A stretch of DNA of 64,000 bases, from contig JACVTC010000108.1 in NCBI GenBank assembly GCA_016946835.1, positions 77,001 through 141,000 on the forward strand, read 5' to 3'. Positions 14,299 to 29,023 of this stretch are shown here, piece after piece. The translations under genes and the position numbers were made by a program. Numbering within the stretch: the first letter of the stretch is position 1; each line of letters opens with the position of its first letter. Origin of the DNA: Neocallimastix lanati (nom. inval.) (lineage: Eukaryota > Neocallimastigomycota > Neocallimastigomycetes > Neocallimastigales > Neocallimastigaceae). The notes under the pieces are model-generated. The model did no database searches. It worked only from the letters and a program-made list of their open reading frames with translations, and had not been told where the DNA came from.

Positions 14299-17200
14299 TA
14301 ATAAAATAAAAATAATTTTCTTATATTTCTTTTTAGTTTTTTTTTTATTTTTATTTTTTTTTTTTTAGACATTACTAAATTATTAATATAACATATAACT
14401 AATACTATTTATATAATAAAAAAAATGTATATATATTAAAAATTAATTATAATAATAAATAAATAAATAAATATAATACAAGTTTATTATTAAAACATAA
14501 AGAAATAGAAATAATACAGTTTTATAGTTTTTTATTTTAATTTTTTTTTTTTTTTTTTATATATATATAAAAATAAATAAAATATATTTATTTTAAAATA
14601 ATATTTAATACATTTTGATACTTTATTAAATAAATTAAAAAGGGATATAGATAGATAAAATATATATATATTATTAATATATATACTATTCTTTTATAAA
14701 TTTTAAAATATTATAAATATCTATTTCAATTTCTATAAATATTTAAAAAAAAGAATAAAAAAATTACCAAATAACTTTATCAAAAATAAAACTATTCAGT
14801 TCTTTCAATATTTATTCAAGTCTTCTTCTTTTTGATTATTTTTTTTTTTTTTTATTTTGAAATTTGATCATCCTTATTTTTCTTTAATATGTAACAATAA
14901 AGAATTTTCTGTTTCTTCTTCTTTTAATTTATTCTTTCCCTTTCCATTATCAACAGTAGTCATTGTTGAGATAATAATAATATTAATAATCATTGATATA
15001 ATTATAATTTATATTGCTGCAATTAATATCTCATAATCATTTACGTCCTTAAAATATATATATCAATTTTTTTTTTTTTTTACTTTATTAAAGTTATTCT
15101 CTTAAAATATTAATTATATTATTAATATTAGCTTCATCTAATAGATTTTATCATTGTGTTTTAATATAATTGGTAGTGATTATTTCAGAAGAAGAGAAAA
15201 AAGGTTTGATTTCGGATATTGTAGGATAAAAAAAAAAATAAATTGTCATGATGAATATTATTTCTATTACTATTACTTTTGCTATTGTTACTATTATTAT
15301 TCCATCTGAATTTTTTATCATGAGATAGTAGCAAGAATAAAAATTTTTTTTTTTAATATTTTGAATAATATAATTTCAATGATGAAACTTAATAATTAAC
15401 AAATATCAAAGCATATTTATTTAAATAGTTATATAATATTTTAATAATAGAATATATATTTTTTAAAAAAAAAATTATTCTAATAAAATAAACTATTACG
15501 CATTTTACATCATTTTTATTATTATGAAATTTATAATAATTAAATGGTAGTAATTCTTTATCATAAAATATATTTATAAAGATGATATAATAATAAAATC
15601 TAAATTCCTGACCCTTACCACAATTTTTTTTTAACTTTTTTCTTATAAAAAAACATGAAAATAATTGAAATAAAAATATATCTACATACATATATATAAA
15701 ATAATAATAACAAAAATTCTTAATTTAATTTTGAAATATTTTATATTAATTCATGATTTAATTTGTAGGATATATTCGAACATTTCTAAAAATTATTTTA
15801 TTTTTTAAACTTTTTGATCTCTTTTAAGTACAACTTTAATTTTTTTACTTTTTAATACTAATTATTTTTATACTTTTTTTAATTCAATTAAAAAAAAATT
15901 AATTTTTTTTTTTAAATTATATAATCATAATCAAAATAAAAGAAAAAATTATTGCAATAAAATATATTTATATTTATATATATATATATGTTTTTTATTC
16001 CTTAACAAATTTGTTAAAATAGATATTAATATTGAATATTATTTTTGGGGTATTTGATAAGTTTTCTTTATTATTTTTAACTCATAAATTTATTATATTT
16101 ATTCATTAATTATATCTGTAAATCTTATAATAATAATTTTTTTTTCATAGATATAAAATTATATAATTAATATTTAAACGAAGTTTTAAAAATTAAATTA
16201 TTTTATATAATAAATACTGAAATAAAAATTTAAACAAAAAAAAAAAAAAAATAAACAATAAAACATATACTAAGTAATCTAACCTTTTTGCAAATTATGA
16301 TCAAAAATTAAATCTAATCCTTATTACCAATTTTTTTTTTATTTTATACTTTTTAAAGTTTTCAATTAATCATAACCAAATTTAATAAAATTAGTATATA
16401 CTAAAATAAAAAAAGAAAATATTAAATAACTTTATTCTTTTTTTTTTTTTTTTTTTATCTTTTAATTAAAAATAAAAATGAAGATTTATTTTAATAAGAA
16501 GTATTTCATATTTAAACTTTATTTATTATGCTATATGCCACTTTTAAATATTGTATAATAAGCTATATCTTGATTATTTAGAATATTATATAGTGGTTTA
16601 TTATAAAAAAAAATATATTTTATAATTTTTATTTTAATATCTGTACCATATTAATTATTTTTTAATATTTAATATTTAATTAAGTTTAATTAAAAAATTT
16701 TATTTGTTACTTTAATAATAAAAAATATATTATATAATAAATATTGTAATTAATAATGTTATTTTTGATTATATTAAATTTTATTATATTAATACTCGCT
16801 TTTATTTTAATTTTTTTTTTTATTTATTTATCTTTATTATATTTTATATGTTGATTTCAAAAGATATTACAAAATTATATATATTTATATATTTATAAAA
16901 ATAAATTGAAGATTTTGATTTTAAGGGAATAGTATATAAATTATTCTTTTATAATAATGCCTTAATTTAACTCTCTTATTATATTCAAAATTATTTTGAA
17001 TTCCTAAAGGAAACAGTAAAAAGTAATGGAAAAAATAGTTATAGTTATATATATATAAATTATTTTTTTATCAAAAATCATTGCATGAAATATTAATTAG
17101 TAATCATAATAACAATACGGAAAAATATATATATACATATATATAAAGAATATTATCAACAATAAAAGATAAATAATTTCATAATTATGTTAAAAATAAT

Positions 17201-18017
17201 TATAAAATAATGTAAAATAATAAAAAAAAAATTTTTTTTCTTGGATAACAAAATTAAAAATGTTTTAATCATTTTAAAACAATGGAGTATAATTTTTTTT
17301 TAATAAATGATATATATATTTTCTTTTATTGAAATTTCTTACAATAAATGAAAATAAATTATGAAATATTTGAAAAATGTATATATCATATATTTATCTA
17401 CAAGAAAATTAATGAAGTTTAATTTTATTACTTAATGGAAATTCAATAAACATTTAATGCATTTAATTTAATATTACAGACAAATATTTTTTAAATTTAT
17501 AATTATTATTAAACAATTATTATTTAAAATATTTTATTTTCAATTAATAAAAAAAATTTTAATTAAGGACTTTTTTTTTTTTTATTTTTTTTAATGATAA
17601 TAAGAATATATATTACTGTTATTATTATATATATTAATTAAATTATATATATATATTACTGTTATTATTATATATATTAATTAAATTATATATTTTATAT
17701 ATTCTTATATATATATATATTAAATAATAAAATGCTTTACAAAGGATAAAAAAAATAAAAGAGTTACAATAATTACAGTAAATATAAAAACTAGATATTT
17801 GCATAGAGAATAAACAATTTAAATTTTAATTAATTAAAATCTTATTTAATTATTAAATCATATTAAAGGAGTTATAAAAATAGTAAAATCTGTATATTAC
17901 AATATTATTTTTTTTTTATTTTACTATTATTATATACATATATACATATATTTTTATTTTTACATTTTATTTTTTTTTTCTTTAAATATTTTTTGATAAA
18001 TATATCATTATTCGAAA
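14068..18017. other. Spacer between exchanger and Sec7 genes
   Basis: A/T sequence with poly-A at 14240-14281 and a 2-fold duplication of about 45 bp at 17605-17697. On the minus strand, 14885-14968 reads as 27 codons starting MTTVDNGKGKNKLKEEE, and the neighbourhood 14760-15350 is less repetitive. It could be debris of a gene but is too short to call. Confidence 0.45.
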
Positions 18018-18524
18018 ATGAAAAAGTATATATATAAGAATGAGGATTTAATACAACAAGTTCAAAATTATTTAAATAAAATTTTAGCAGAAACTGGTAA
18101 TAGACAGAAGAAGTTAAAAGAATCTATAAACAATACACTTGAAATTCTAAAAGAAGATTTAAAATTAGTACAAAAACAATCACAAGAAGAATCCTCATTA
18201 ACACCTCAAACTGAAACAGGAAATGAAAATAATGAAAATGCTGATACCACTCCTAAAGTAGAAAAAACAAATGAGGCAACAGAAATTACTAAACAAGATA
18301 ATAAAACGACAGAAATAAATAATACATCAGAACCATCTGATACTAAAAATAATCATATTGGGTAAGTTAAATTTTGTTAAATATTAAATTTTAATATTTT
18401 GTAATAATCTTTAGATTTACAATATAAAGTAAATTTAAATAATATTAAGTGATAATAATATTTATTTAAACTATATTTTTATAATGAATATAAAAATTAG
18501 AACTTTTTATTAATTAATTATATA

Positions 18525-18564
<40 letters not shown>

Positions 18565-19146
18565 TTAAAATTTCAATGAATATATATTCATTTTTTTATA
18601 TTATATATATAAATATATATAAATATATTTTTTTTTAATAAATAAATATATATATATATATTTATTTGCTTTTATAAATTATTTCATGGATTATCATTTT
18701 TAATTTAATTTACTATATTATTCTTATTATATTAATTATATTAATTTGATATCAATGCTATTACCATTATCGTCAATATTTAAATATATAATATTTTTAA
18801 ACTATAATTTAAATGAATAACTCCATTTAAAAATTATATTAATTAAAAAAAAAAAAAATAAAAAATAAAAAAAGTGCTGAAAAATATTGGGAACCATTTA
18901 AATTAGCTTTAAATCCAAAAAATCCGGTAAAAATTAGAGAAATTACATTAGATGCACTTTTATATTTAATTTCACATCGTATGTTAACTGGTTCATTACC
19001 GTTAAATATTAACCAAGATCCAATACCTACTCCAAATATTACCTCAGGTATTATAAAAGATATAAAGGGGCCAGAAGGTGATGAGATTATAAATCAGAAT
19101 ACATCAGGTGATGCTGTGTATGAAACGGAACCAAATACCCCAGCTG

Positions 19147-19207
<61 letters not shown>

Positions 19208-22200
19208 TCCTCAATTCCCATCACCAGCGTTTTTAATTGATGAAATTATTCATGTTATTTGTGCTTCATTTTCATTAGCGTCATCAGATGATACTATACA
19301 ATTAAAAGTTTTAAGTATTTTATTAACTACAGTAACTTCTACTTCATGTGAAGTACATCATGTTACTCTCTTGAAATTAATTCAAACATGTTTTAATATT
19401 TATATATTTTCAAAAAATTCTAATAATCAAATAACCGCTAAGGCCGTCTTAACTCAAATGATTAATTTAGTATTTTCACATATGGAACGGTATTCATTCG
19501 TTTTATCCAAACATATTAAAAATGGTACATTATTAAAACTTTCAAAAACTACTCCTTTAAGAGAAGTTGTAGAACATCTTACTGAATATTCTAAAGATTC
19601 TTCAGACTCTCGATCAAATCAAATCAGTGATTCAAATATTATACCAAATGATACCATTGAAAATTCTTCAGTTAATAATGATAAACTCTCTCATTCATCT
19701 ACCGCTAATGCTGAAGGAGAAAATGAAAATGATAATGATAAAAATGATTCTTCAACAGTAATGATGGCTAATAATGAAGAGGATGGCAAAAAAAGCCCAA
19801 CAAAAAAAATGCATATTAAAACACATATAAAAACTAATTCCATTAGTAATAATAACAATAATATGAGGGTAAGTTCAGCTCGTAATCCTTATGATCCAAC
19901 AATTGCTTATTATAATGAATTATTAAGGAAAGATGTTTTTCTTGTCTTCCGATTACTTTGTCAATTATCCTTATTTACGGATAATGGTCAAACGATTTCA
20001 TTTAGTAATAATACTATTTCTTCATCCCAAACTGCTGTTGATCTTTCTCCAACGTCTATTAAGGTTAGAACTGTTGCCCTTGAATTAATTCTGTCTATTT
20101 TAGGGAATTCAGGTCCAGTTTTCCAGACAGATCCATTATATTGTGATATGATCAAAAATTATCTTTGCATTTCTATTTCGAAGAATGGAATTTCTGAAAA
20201 TCCTCTTATTTTTGAATTGACTCTATCAATATTCATTATGATGCTTAGATTTTATAAGGCTCCATTAAAGGCTGAAATTGAAGTAATTCTTAATAATATC
20301 TATCTTCATATTTTAGATATGGGTAGTTCAAGTTTCATTCAAAAGAAGAAACTTTTGGAAGGCCTCTTAAAGGTTTGTGAAAATCCTCAAACTCTAGTAG
20401 ATATTTATCTTAATTATGATTGTGATTTAAATTTAGAAAGTATTTTTGAAAAGTTAATTAATTCGTGTGCTCGCATCGCCCAAGGTCGTGGTCTCAAGAA
20501 GAATAGTAAATCTTCAAATCAAAATGATATTTCTATTCTGCAGGAAACAGAACTTCGTATTTGTGGTACAAAATGTCTTGTCTCTATCATTAATTCTATG
20601 GTGGAATGGACAAAGGAATTACAACCATCAATTGAAGATCCAAATGATTTCAGTGGTAGTATGAATATGAATGGTAATGATGATGAAATTGAAATTGAAA
20701 ATGGTTCCGAAGGAACTTTAAATAATTTACAGAAGAAGAGAAGTTCTACTTTGAGTAGTCCTGCCTCTTCTATCCTTAATTTACAATCATTAAGACAAGA
20801 AGATGGAAAAAATTATACTTTTCAAAAAAATAATTCCTTATCTAATTTAAGTACCAATTCTAGTCCTAATTCTACTACGTTTAGAGATGCGTTACTTCCT
20901 CAAAATCAAATTCACAATGTGTTAGTCTATAAGAATCCGCTTGGTTCTATTTCTTTAAATGATATGAATCCTCCAAATCATCACCTGTCACCAGTTCAAT
21001 CTAGTGCCTCTAGTGAAGCTCTTAATACTAAATTTGAAGAAGTACTTTCCAAGAAACATGCCCTTTCTAAAGGTATTAATCTCTTTAATATTCGTCCCAA
21101 GAAAGGTATTGAATTTTTAATCAAGGAGGGATTCTTAACCCAAGATTTAGATGTCATTAGTCAATTTCTTCATAATACCTCAGGACTTAATAAAGTTGCC
21201 ATTGGAGAGTATTTGGGCGAAGGTGATGAATTTAATATTCAATTGATGCATAAATTTGTGGATGCTATGGACTTTTACGATCTACCCTTTGTCGATGCTA
21301 TTCGAAAATTTTTGCAGGCATTTCGTTTACCGGGTGAATCTCAAAAGATTGATCGTTTAATGGAAAAATTTGCTGATCGTTATTGTGATAACAATCCAAC
21401 GGTTTTCGCAAATGCTGATACAGCTTATACATTAGCTTTTTCAGTTATTATGCTAAATACGGATCAACACTCTTCCCAAATTAAAAATAGAATGGAAAAA
21501 TCTGATTTTATTAAAAATAATAGAGGTATTAATGATAACGCGGATTTACCGGATGAGTTTCTCTCAAAAATTTTTGATGAAATTTCGAGTAATGAAATTG
21601 TTATGGAAGAGGAGCAGGCTAATCAAATCTCTAAGATCGCTAGGGGTCAACTTTTATCGGAGCGAGAACGTAAGAAACTTTACAATAAAGAAGTCGAAAA
21701 GATTCAAAAACTTAGTCAGGAATTAATTAAAGGTACTTCCCATAATAAACGTAATATTGATGAATATAAAATTGCTACCCAGAGAGAAATTGTTAGACCA
21801 ATGTTTAGTGCTTCTTGGTGTCCAATCATGGCTACGCTTAGTTTAATCTTTGAAGATATTGACTATGCATTTGTTAATGCCGATGAGGTGGATAAGGCTC
21901 AAGAGGATAATGATAATGATATATTAAGTGAACTTTGTCTCTTGGGTATATCAGGTTCCATAAGAATTGCTAGTATTTTCAATATGGTTATTGAGAGAAA
22001 TGCTTTCATATCTACCCTGATTAAAATGACTGGTCTTTCCAACATCGATATTTCTAATATTAGTCCAAAGAATGTTATGGCGATTGAAATTTTAATTGAA
22101 TTAGCCGCTACCTATGGTGAATACTTTGATGATAATTGGTATGACTTCTTTATCTGTCTTTCGCAGTTAGAAAGAATTCAATACTTGTATGAGCATCAAA

Positions 22201-25200
22201 ATCCAGATAAAAATAAAAATAATGATAATAAGAATGTTCGTAGAAGTGAGCCTACTTCTCCTTCAAGTCCAGGCTTTTCGGAACCAGTTATTCCAAAGAC
22301 GGTGTATATGGATCAATTAAATGAAAGAATTCAATCTCAAGCTTTTGAAATTTTAATTGATAAAATTTTCTCAAATACCATTTTATTAAGTGGTACTGAA
22401 ATTGTGCATTTTTGTAAGTGTCTTTGTGATGTTTCTCTGGAGGAGGTTCACCTGAATGAGAAGCCTAGTCATATGTCTGCTAGTATTGCTTCATCTTCTC
22501 CGCGAATGTATTCACTTCAGAAGATTATTGAAATTACCTATTATAACATGAATAGAATTCGTTTAGAATTTGCTAAGATTTGGAATGTTGTTCAACAACA
22601 TTTAGTAAAGGTTGGTTGTCACTCTGATATGGATGTAGCTTCTTTTGCTATTGATTCCCTTCGTCAACTCACCATGAAATATTTTGAACGGACGGAATTA
22701 ACACATTATCAAACTCAAAGTGAATTATTGAAATGCTTCGATACTATCATAAGAAAAACAGGTTCTGATGTCATTAAGGAAATGATTATTCAAAGTATGC
22801 AACATATAATTTCTCTTCAAGTTGATAATATTCGTAGTGGTTGGCGAGGTATATTTACAGTTCTATCTCGTACTGCTCAAAGCAATACTAGTATAAGTAT
22901 ATTAGAAAAGGCATTTAATTTAATGCAAGAAGTTTACCATAACTATAGTGATAAAATCATTTCATCTGGGTCCTTTGTATCCCTGGTGACAAATTTAAAA
23001 GAATTTTTATTAATTGATCAATCCAATCCTGTTGGTGAACGTATTATCATTAATACTTTTAGTCTTCTTCAAGATATTGTTAATCAAATTTCAGCTGCTA
23101 ATGCCATTAAAGTAACAAAAGGTGGATATGGAAGTAAGAACGCTTCGCTTGTTGAATTGAAAGGAAAATCTTTTATTTTTAATAGTGAGGTATTTGAAAA
23201 GAAGAAAGAAGATAGGGAGGAAAAGAAAGAAAAAATTGATAGTAATAATAATGATAATAGTCATAAAAATAGTAATGGAAATAGTAATAAAAATAGTAAT
23301 AAAAATAGTAATGGAAATAGTAATGATAATTGTAATGATAATAATAATAAAAATAGTAATGATAATAATAATAAAAATAGTAATGATAATAATAATAAAA
23401 ATAGTAATGATAATAATAATAAAAATAGTAATGAAATTAGTAATGATAATAGTAATGGTAAAGATGATGATAATGGTAATAGTGATGGTGATGATAACAA
23501 AATTTCTGAAAAGGAAGAGCTGGAAAAGAAAAATAAAACAATTAAGGCCTTATTACAAATTTCAACAGAAGATCAATATTATTTAGTGTGGTTCCCAATT
23601 CTTGCTACCTATTCACAAATTTTAATTCGTTCCAATAATTCGAATGTTAAAAATCGTGCTATGAATAATCTTTTTGATACACTTGAAAATTTAGCATCTA
23701 CCCTATTGGATTCAAAGTTCTGGAAAAATATACAGAGAAGTGTCATCTTTCCTATTTTTGAAGATATCATGGAACATGATGAAAATGATCCAGCCAATAA
23801 TGATTTTGATTCTGAATTAATGATGATGCCATCTATTGAAAATTTTAATAATTCAAAAATTCCATCATTAAAAATATCAAATGGTGAAAAAAGTCATTCC
23901 TCTTCTTCTTCTGCTCTTTGGACAAAGGCCTTTTTACGTCTTTTAGATTTATTTAAGCATCATATTACTGATTTTAATGGCTATTCCTATTTAATTAGTG
24001 GTTTCCTTGATTTAATTGTTAGTCTTGTTCAGAAGCCACGTGATGAATTACAAAATATGGCTGTGACCTTTTTACAACAATTTTTAGAGGAAAATGTAGA
24101 AAAAATAAGGGGTAATGATGCTTGGGAAATTGTAACATCAACCGTAGAAAAATGTTTCCAATTTACTGCTCCAGATGTGGAAGCTTTTCGTAAGAAAAGT
24201 AATGGTGGTCATGGTAATAGAGAGGCACAAAAAAAGACCATAGAACAACTTACTGCTAAATTTATTGTTCATCTTCGTCTCCTACAAGAAATTCATAAAT
24301 TTTGTAATATTTTGGTTCATCATCGTTTAGATGAGGAAAATGATAATGATGATAATGATGATGATGACTCTAGTTTTGTAGATGAAAAATTTAAAAATTA
24401 CATTTTTAATCATTTGAATAAGCCAGTTTATTCGAAAGTTCCGGTGATTTCAATAATTCCCATTAAATTTCAAAATCGTTGGTTCAATATATTCTATAAT
24501 TCTTACCAATCAAGTCATACCCTTAATGAAACAAAAATTCTTCAACAATCATCGTATCATCAACAGGGAATTACTGAACAGATACCATTGTTAATTGAAG
24601 TGATTAGTTTTTCATCCTATCTTCAACTTCTTTTCTCTGTCTATTCTGTTTATGGTGATGGTCGTGCTAATTCCAAGGAAATTATTGATGATAAACTTAT
24701 TCCAATGTGTATGGCGATTTTAAAATCTTTTGTTCGTTCCGAATTAGAATCTAAATATCAAAATAAGATACTTACTATTGTTATAATGATTTATAAGGAA
24801 TTAATGAAAATTAATGGATGGCAACATCCACCAAATAGTAATCGTAGATTAACGCTTAAGGACCATCAGGAGGAAGAGAATGAATCGTTTGTTTATGTCA
24901 TTAGTAATGAAAATTTACCTTCAAATGAAAAGAAGGTGAGTAATATTGGAGATAGAGATGGAAATGGAAATGAGAATGAAATTCTTTCAGGGAATGCTCA
25001 AACTTCCGCTATTCCTGAAGGTCCAACTACATCATCAACTACGACCAATGTCCATACCATTGATAATAACGGTGATGTTGAGATTGACACACCAGAATTA
25101 TGGAATGGTATAAGAAAAGAAATACCAAGTTTCTTCAAATATTCTATACCAATTGTTCAAATTATCAGTAGTAGTAAAAATATTAGTAATAATACAAATT

Positions 25201-25274
25201 ATGCTTCTCAATTAGCTGATTTATCTCATACTATTAAAGAATTTTATGAAATTGTTGCCTACAATTTCATGTAA
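18018..25274 (+). CDS. SEC7: Sec7/BIG-type guanine nucleotide exchange factor for Arf
   Basis: Large trans-Golgi Arf activator that swaps GDP for GTP on Arf1-like proteins. Exon 1 (18018-18361) ends at GTAAGT. Exon 2 (18875-25274) restores the DCB-type sequence AEKYWEPFKLAL across a 513-nt intron, giving 2247 aa, somewhat longer than yeast Sec7 (about 2000). Order: DCB region; poly-Asn at about 204-223; HUS box NYDCD at about 627-631; Sec7 domain at about 839-1025 with glutamic finger FRLPGESQKIDR (Glu about 935) and second motif AFSVIMLNTDQHS; HDS repeats with IRSGWRGIFTVL at about 1435; and an Asn/Lys/Ser repeat insert at about 1570-1647. No PH domain, so it is BIG/Sec7 rather than cytohesin. 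Its own copy of HDS1-3 supports the TGN class over GBF1. Confidence 0.93.
23236..23470 (+). repeat. In-frame Asn-rich repeat inside the Sec7 gene
   Basis: Trinucleotide-type expansion encoding KNSNDNNN-like units in the HDS part of the protein, with at least four near-identical 24-bp units. It is open in frame and sits between conserved helical repeats, so probably forms a disordered loop. Confidence 0.85.
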
Positions 25275-25775
25275 AAATAACATACAATAATAAAAATAAT
25301 AATAATAAAAAAAAAAAAAAAAAAAAAATAAATAAAAATCATTATTATCATTATTATCATAAAAATATATAACATAAAATAATATATACATAAATATATA
25401 ATATTTTTTCTTTTATATATATATATATATATAATATTTATTAATTATAATCATAAATCTATTTCTAGAAATAAAAATAAATAAATAAATAAATAAAAAT
25501 AGATAAATAATAATAATAATAATAGTACATATAAAATAAATATGAAAAAAAAAAAAAAAATATATATGAATTTATTCAAAAAATATAAATTGAAATCTAT
25601 TATATAAAAATAATTAATCTATAGAACAAATATATATATATATATTTTATTTATTTATTTATATATAATATAAAAGTTAATGAAATTAATTTATAAGAAA
25701 ATGAATATTTTAATTATAATGAAACCTAATAATAATAGTAATATATATATATAATAATATTATTTATTTATTTAA

Positions 25776-25814
<39 letters not shown>

Positions 25815-26603
25815 TTTTTATTTATTCATATTTAAAATAAAAAATAAAAAATATAAAAAGTATAATTTTCAATAAAAATATAATTATAATTTACATATAT
25901 ATATATATATATATTTTTTATTTTTTTTGTATTAATGAATCAAACAAAAATCCCCAAATCTATAAAAATTTAATAATAAATCATAGAACTTTATGTTTTT
26001 TTTTATTAAGTATGAATTTTAAATTTTTTCTTTTTAAATTTTTCTTTTTCTTTTTCTTTTTTCTTTTTTTTTTTCTTTTTTTTGGAAATAAATAATTTTT
26101 TATTTTAAAAATTATTAAATAGTTTTAAACGATTTTACCATATAATAAAGTATAATTTTTTTTTTTTTATAAAATAATAACAAACTATTTTACCAAATAA
26201 TTAAACATTAATTAAATTATTAAAATATTAATCTATTGTATTAGCACTTTAAATGTAAGAAAAAAATATATATATATATATTAATAAACTTAAATTAAAA
26301 ATAATGTTAAATACAATACAATAGAAAATTTAAAAGTTTGAGTATTATAAAAAATGAAATCAATAATCTAATGGCTGGGGATACTTTTGAATGAAGAATA
26401 TTTTCCCATTTAAACTTTCGTAATTTCTCCAGGAAGTTTTATTTTTTATTATTGTATTTTGTGTATTGTTAATCTGCATTATTTTATTTTTTTTTTACGT
26501 CCATGAATAATGTGAAATATTTATGAAAATGTTTGGAATTTTTTTTTTTTTTTTTTTTTAAATAAATTTAAAATGAGAAATAATACAAGAAGATTCTTTT
26601 TCC

Positions 26604-26653
<50 letters not shown>

Positions 26654-26677
26654 TATCGAAGTCGTCCCCTTAACACA

Positions 26678-26725
<48 letters not shown>

Positions 26726-26916
26726 CTATATAGAATATATAAATAGTTCTATATTATTAATTAATAGTAGTATTGGAGGTTTTTATTTTTATTTTTTTTA
26801 TTTTTTTTTTTTTTTTTATTTTTAAAAGTAAAGGTACATAGTAAAGAAATGAACTAAGAACAGAGGAAACTAGAATACGAATTTTAAAGTGGAAAGGTAG
26901 GTTTTCTGTGGGTTAA

Positions 26917-26947
<31 letters not shown>

Positions 26948-27131
26948 GAGTTAACAGTATAAAATCTATCTTACTACTCATCTTAGTAATAAAATTGACT
27001 CTAAATCCAATAGTTTATTGAAGGGTATTCCAAGATATGTACGCTAATTAGTGTTAGGTAGATTTTATTTTTTTAACAGAAATTATTTCAAACTTTTATC
27101 TTTATATTTATTTATTCCTTTATTAATTATA

Positions 27132-27165
<34 letters not shown>

Positions 27166-27288
27166 ATAAAAAAAAAAAAAAAAAACACACACAATTAGTG
27201 AAAAAATAATAAATATTATTTGTCCAATTAGAACGTAATAATTATTGAAAATAGTAATGTGAATTTTTTTTTTTTTTTTTTTTTTTTT
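25275..27288. other. Spacer with homopolymers and a CA run, no gene seen
   Basis: Downstream of Sec7. It contains T-tracts of up to about 40 nt (26607-26649), a CA/AC dinucleotide run at 26674-26691, and TA runs near 27130-27160. The stretch 26350-27060 is less repetitive than the rest but has no readable frame that I recognise. Confidence 0.5.
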
Positions 27289-27840
27289 AGACAGGGAAGA
27301 GAATACACTTCCAAAATTTTATTAATTTTATTTTAAAAAATACATGTAGGTGAAAAGTACATTTGAAATTAAAAATAAAAAAATTAAAAAAATAAAAAAA
27401 AATAAAAAAGCTCGAATATACTATGTATTTCGGCAAGTTGTACTATGCTGGAATTTTTCCTTTCCTAACAAATAAAAAAGAAATAAAACCTAGAAGTAAC
27501 ATCTTTAAAATAGATAGTGTGGTGTCCACTAAACTCTCCCCGGATTCATCATTTATTGAACTACTAGGGCAAGATTTATCCTTCGTAGAAATAGATGACG
27601 ATCCTGTATTATCATTATGCCTTATCAGTACGACGTCGACGCTCTTGGATAAGTTTGATATTTTGCAATACCTATCAAATAATAGCTCAAACGAACTACT
27701 TATGATAGGTATTGCACTTGTTAAGAATTCCGCCAAGCCCACAATTTTTGGAACAGGTGACTCAGATGAACCTTTGAAAAGTAGTTCATTTAATTGTCTC
27801 TGTTCCCCACTATCGAAATGTAGTAATGTGAAATAAAAAG
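27289..27840 (-). pseudogene. Copy A of an unrecognised repeated coding family, poly-A on its 3' side
   Basis: The minus strand stays open for more than 120 codons and reads through VGLAEFLTSAIPII, then LSKSVDVVLIRH and GESLVDTTLSILK. Copy B (28099-28690) shares VGIAEFLTS and AKSVDVEMIWH. Copy C (32424-33006) shares the GESLVDTT part and the end at about 27290-27320. On the minus strand the end is followed by a long A-run (27260-27288). The family is not recognised. The open frame may be an exon of a broken or partial gene. Confidence 0.45.
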
Positions 27841-28098
27841 TAATATTTAAAAATAAAGGGTATATTAAATGTCTTGAAGCTATAAAGTTCTTTGGGTCTT
27901 AAACAAATGAAGTGCATTTATCGATTCCAAAGGTCACTTCATTGTTAATATCCCAATCATAATAAATTAAAAAGATAATTTTTTTTTTTTAGACTTAGAG
28001 AATAACTTTATTTAATTTATGATAATAATAAAATTATATGATTTAAATGAAAAAAGAACAAATAAAATACATGAAATAAAATATTATATATTATAAAA

Positions 28099-28690
28099 TT
28101 ATAAAAGTGTGTTAGAATCAATAGCCTCTAACTTTTCGCATTCCTCGATGATAACACCACGTCCATTATAGTGTGTAATAATTTCAATATTAGTGTTATC
28201 TAACGAATCTGTATCAGTTCTTTCACCAGGAGGTGAAAAACCATGCCATATCATTTCGACGTCGACGCTCTTGGCACCGGTAGATTCAATGGAATACCAT
28301 TTCTTCATCAATCTAAAAGATCAACAAATTAAAAGTATTATGCTTGTTAGAAACTCCGCAATCCCCACAAAATACCGAACAATCGACGAAGTCGAATTTT
28401 GTTTAAAAATATTGTCAGCTAATTGTCTTTATTCCTCATCATTAAGTTTAATTTTTTCATATATTGAGCACTCAATATAAAATAATAGATATTATTATCA
28501 TAATCCTTTTCTGATAAAAAGATAATAATAAAAAAAATATTTTTATATTCAATTTAAATTTAAAGTTTTATTTAAAAGGTTTTTAAAAGTGGAGAAGCCA
28601 TCTTTGTTGGAAAAAAGTTCTGAAAAACTATCGTACCATAAATGAACCTTATTTATAATCTTCACTGCACTATTTTTATTAGATTCATAT
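28099..28690 (-). pseudogene. Copy B of the same unrecognised family
   Basis: Minus-strand reading gives, in order, NKVHLWYDSFSELFSNKDGF, IYEKIKLNDEE, VGIAEFLTS, then AKSVDVEMIWHGFSPPGERT and NGRGVIIEECEKLEAI. Similarity to copy A covers the EExRQL, AEFLTS and KSVDV blocks in the same order. The whole copy is not in one frame, so it looks decayed or intron-split. It lies just downstream (in + coordinates) of copy A and upstream of RPS14. Function unknown. Confidence 0.42.
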
Positions 28691-29023
28691 TATATAATAA
28701 ATATTAAAATGATATTAAATAACTAACTTTTAACGTAATAAATTGAATTTATCTATAATATTTCTAAAAAATATTTAATAATAACCATTTATTGTATAAA
28801 GAATTTTATTAAATACTCTATCCCCCAAATATACAAGCATTAACGCTTTATTTTATCTAAATATCCAAAATTATTAACACTCAATATTTTATTTCACTTT
28901 TATTTTTTAAATAAATTAAATAGAATGATTTTATAGCTTTATATTTTTAAAATTAGATCATCATCTATTTATTAAATCTTATTTAATGTTTACATAACAG
29001 TGACATATAATAATGTAATTAAT

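Noticed and set aside
15389-15691. 100-codon minus-strand frame
   Set aside because: Composition is that of spacer (Ile, Phe, Tyr, Asn, Lys), with no family resemblance.
27423-27836. 137-codon plus-strand frame over copy A
   Set aside because: The shared peptide blocks with copies B and C are on the minus strand, so the plus frame is its shadow.
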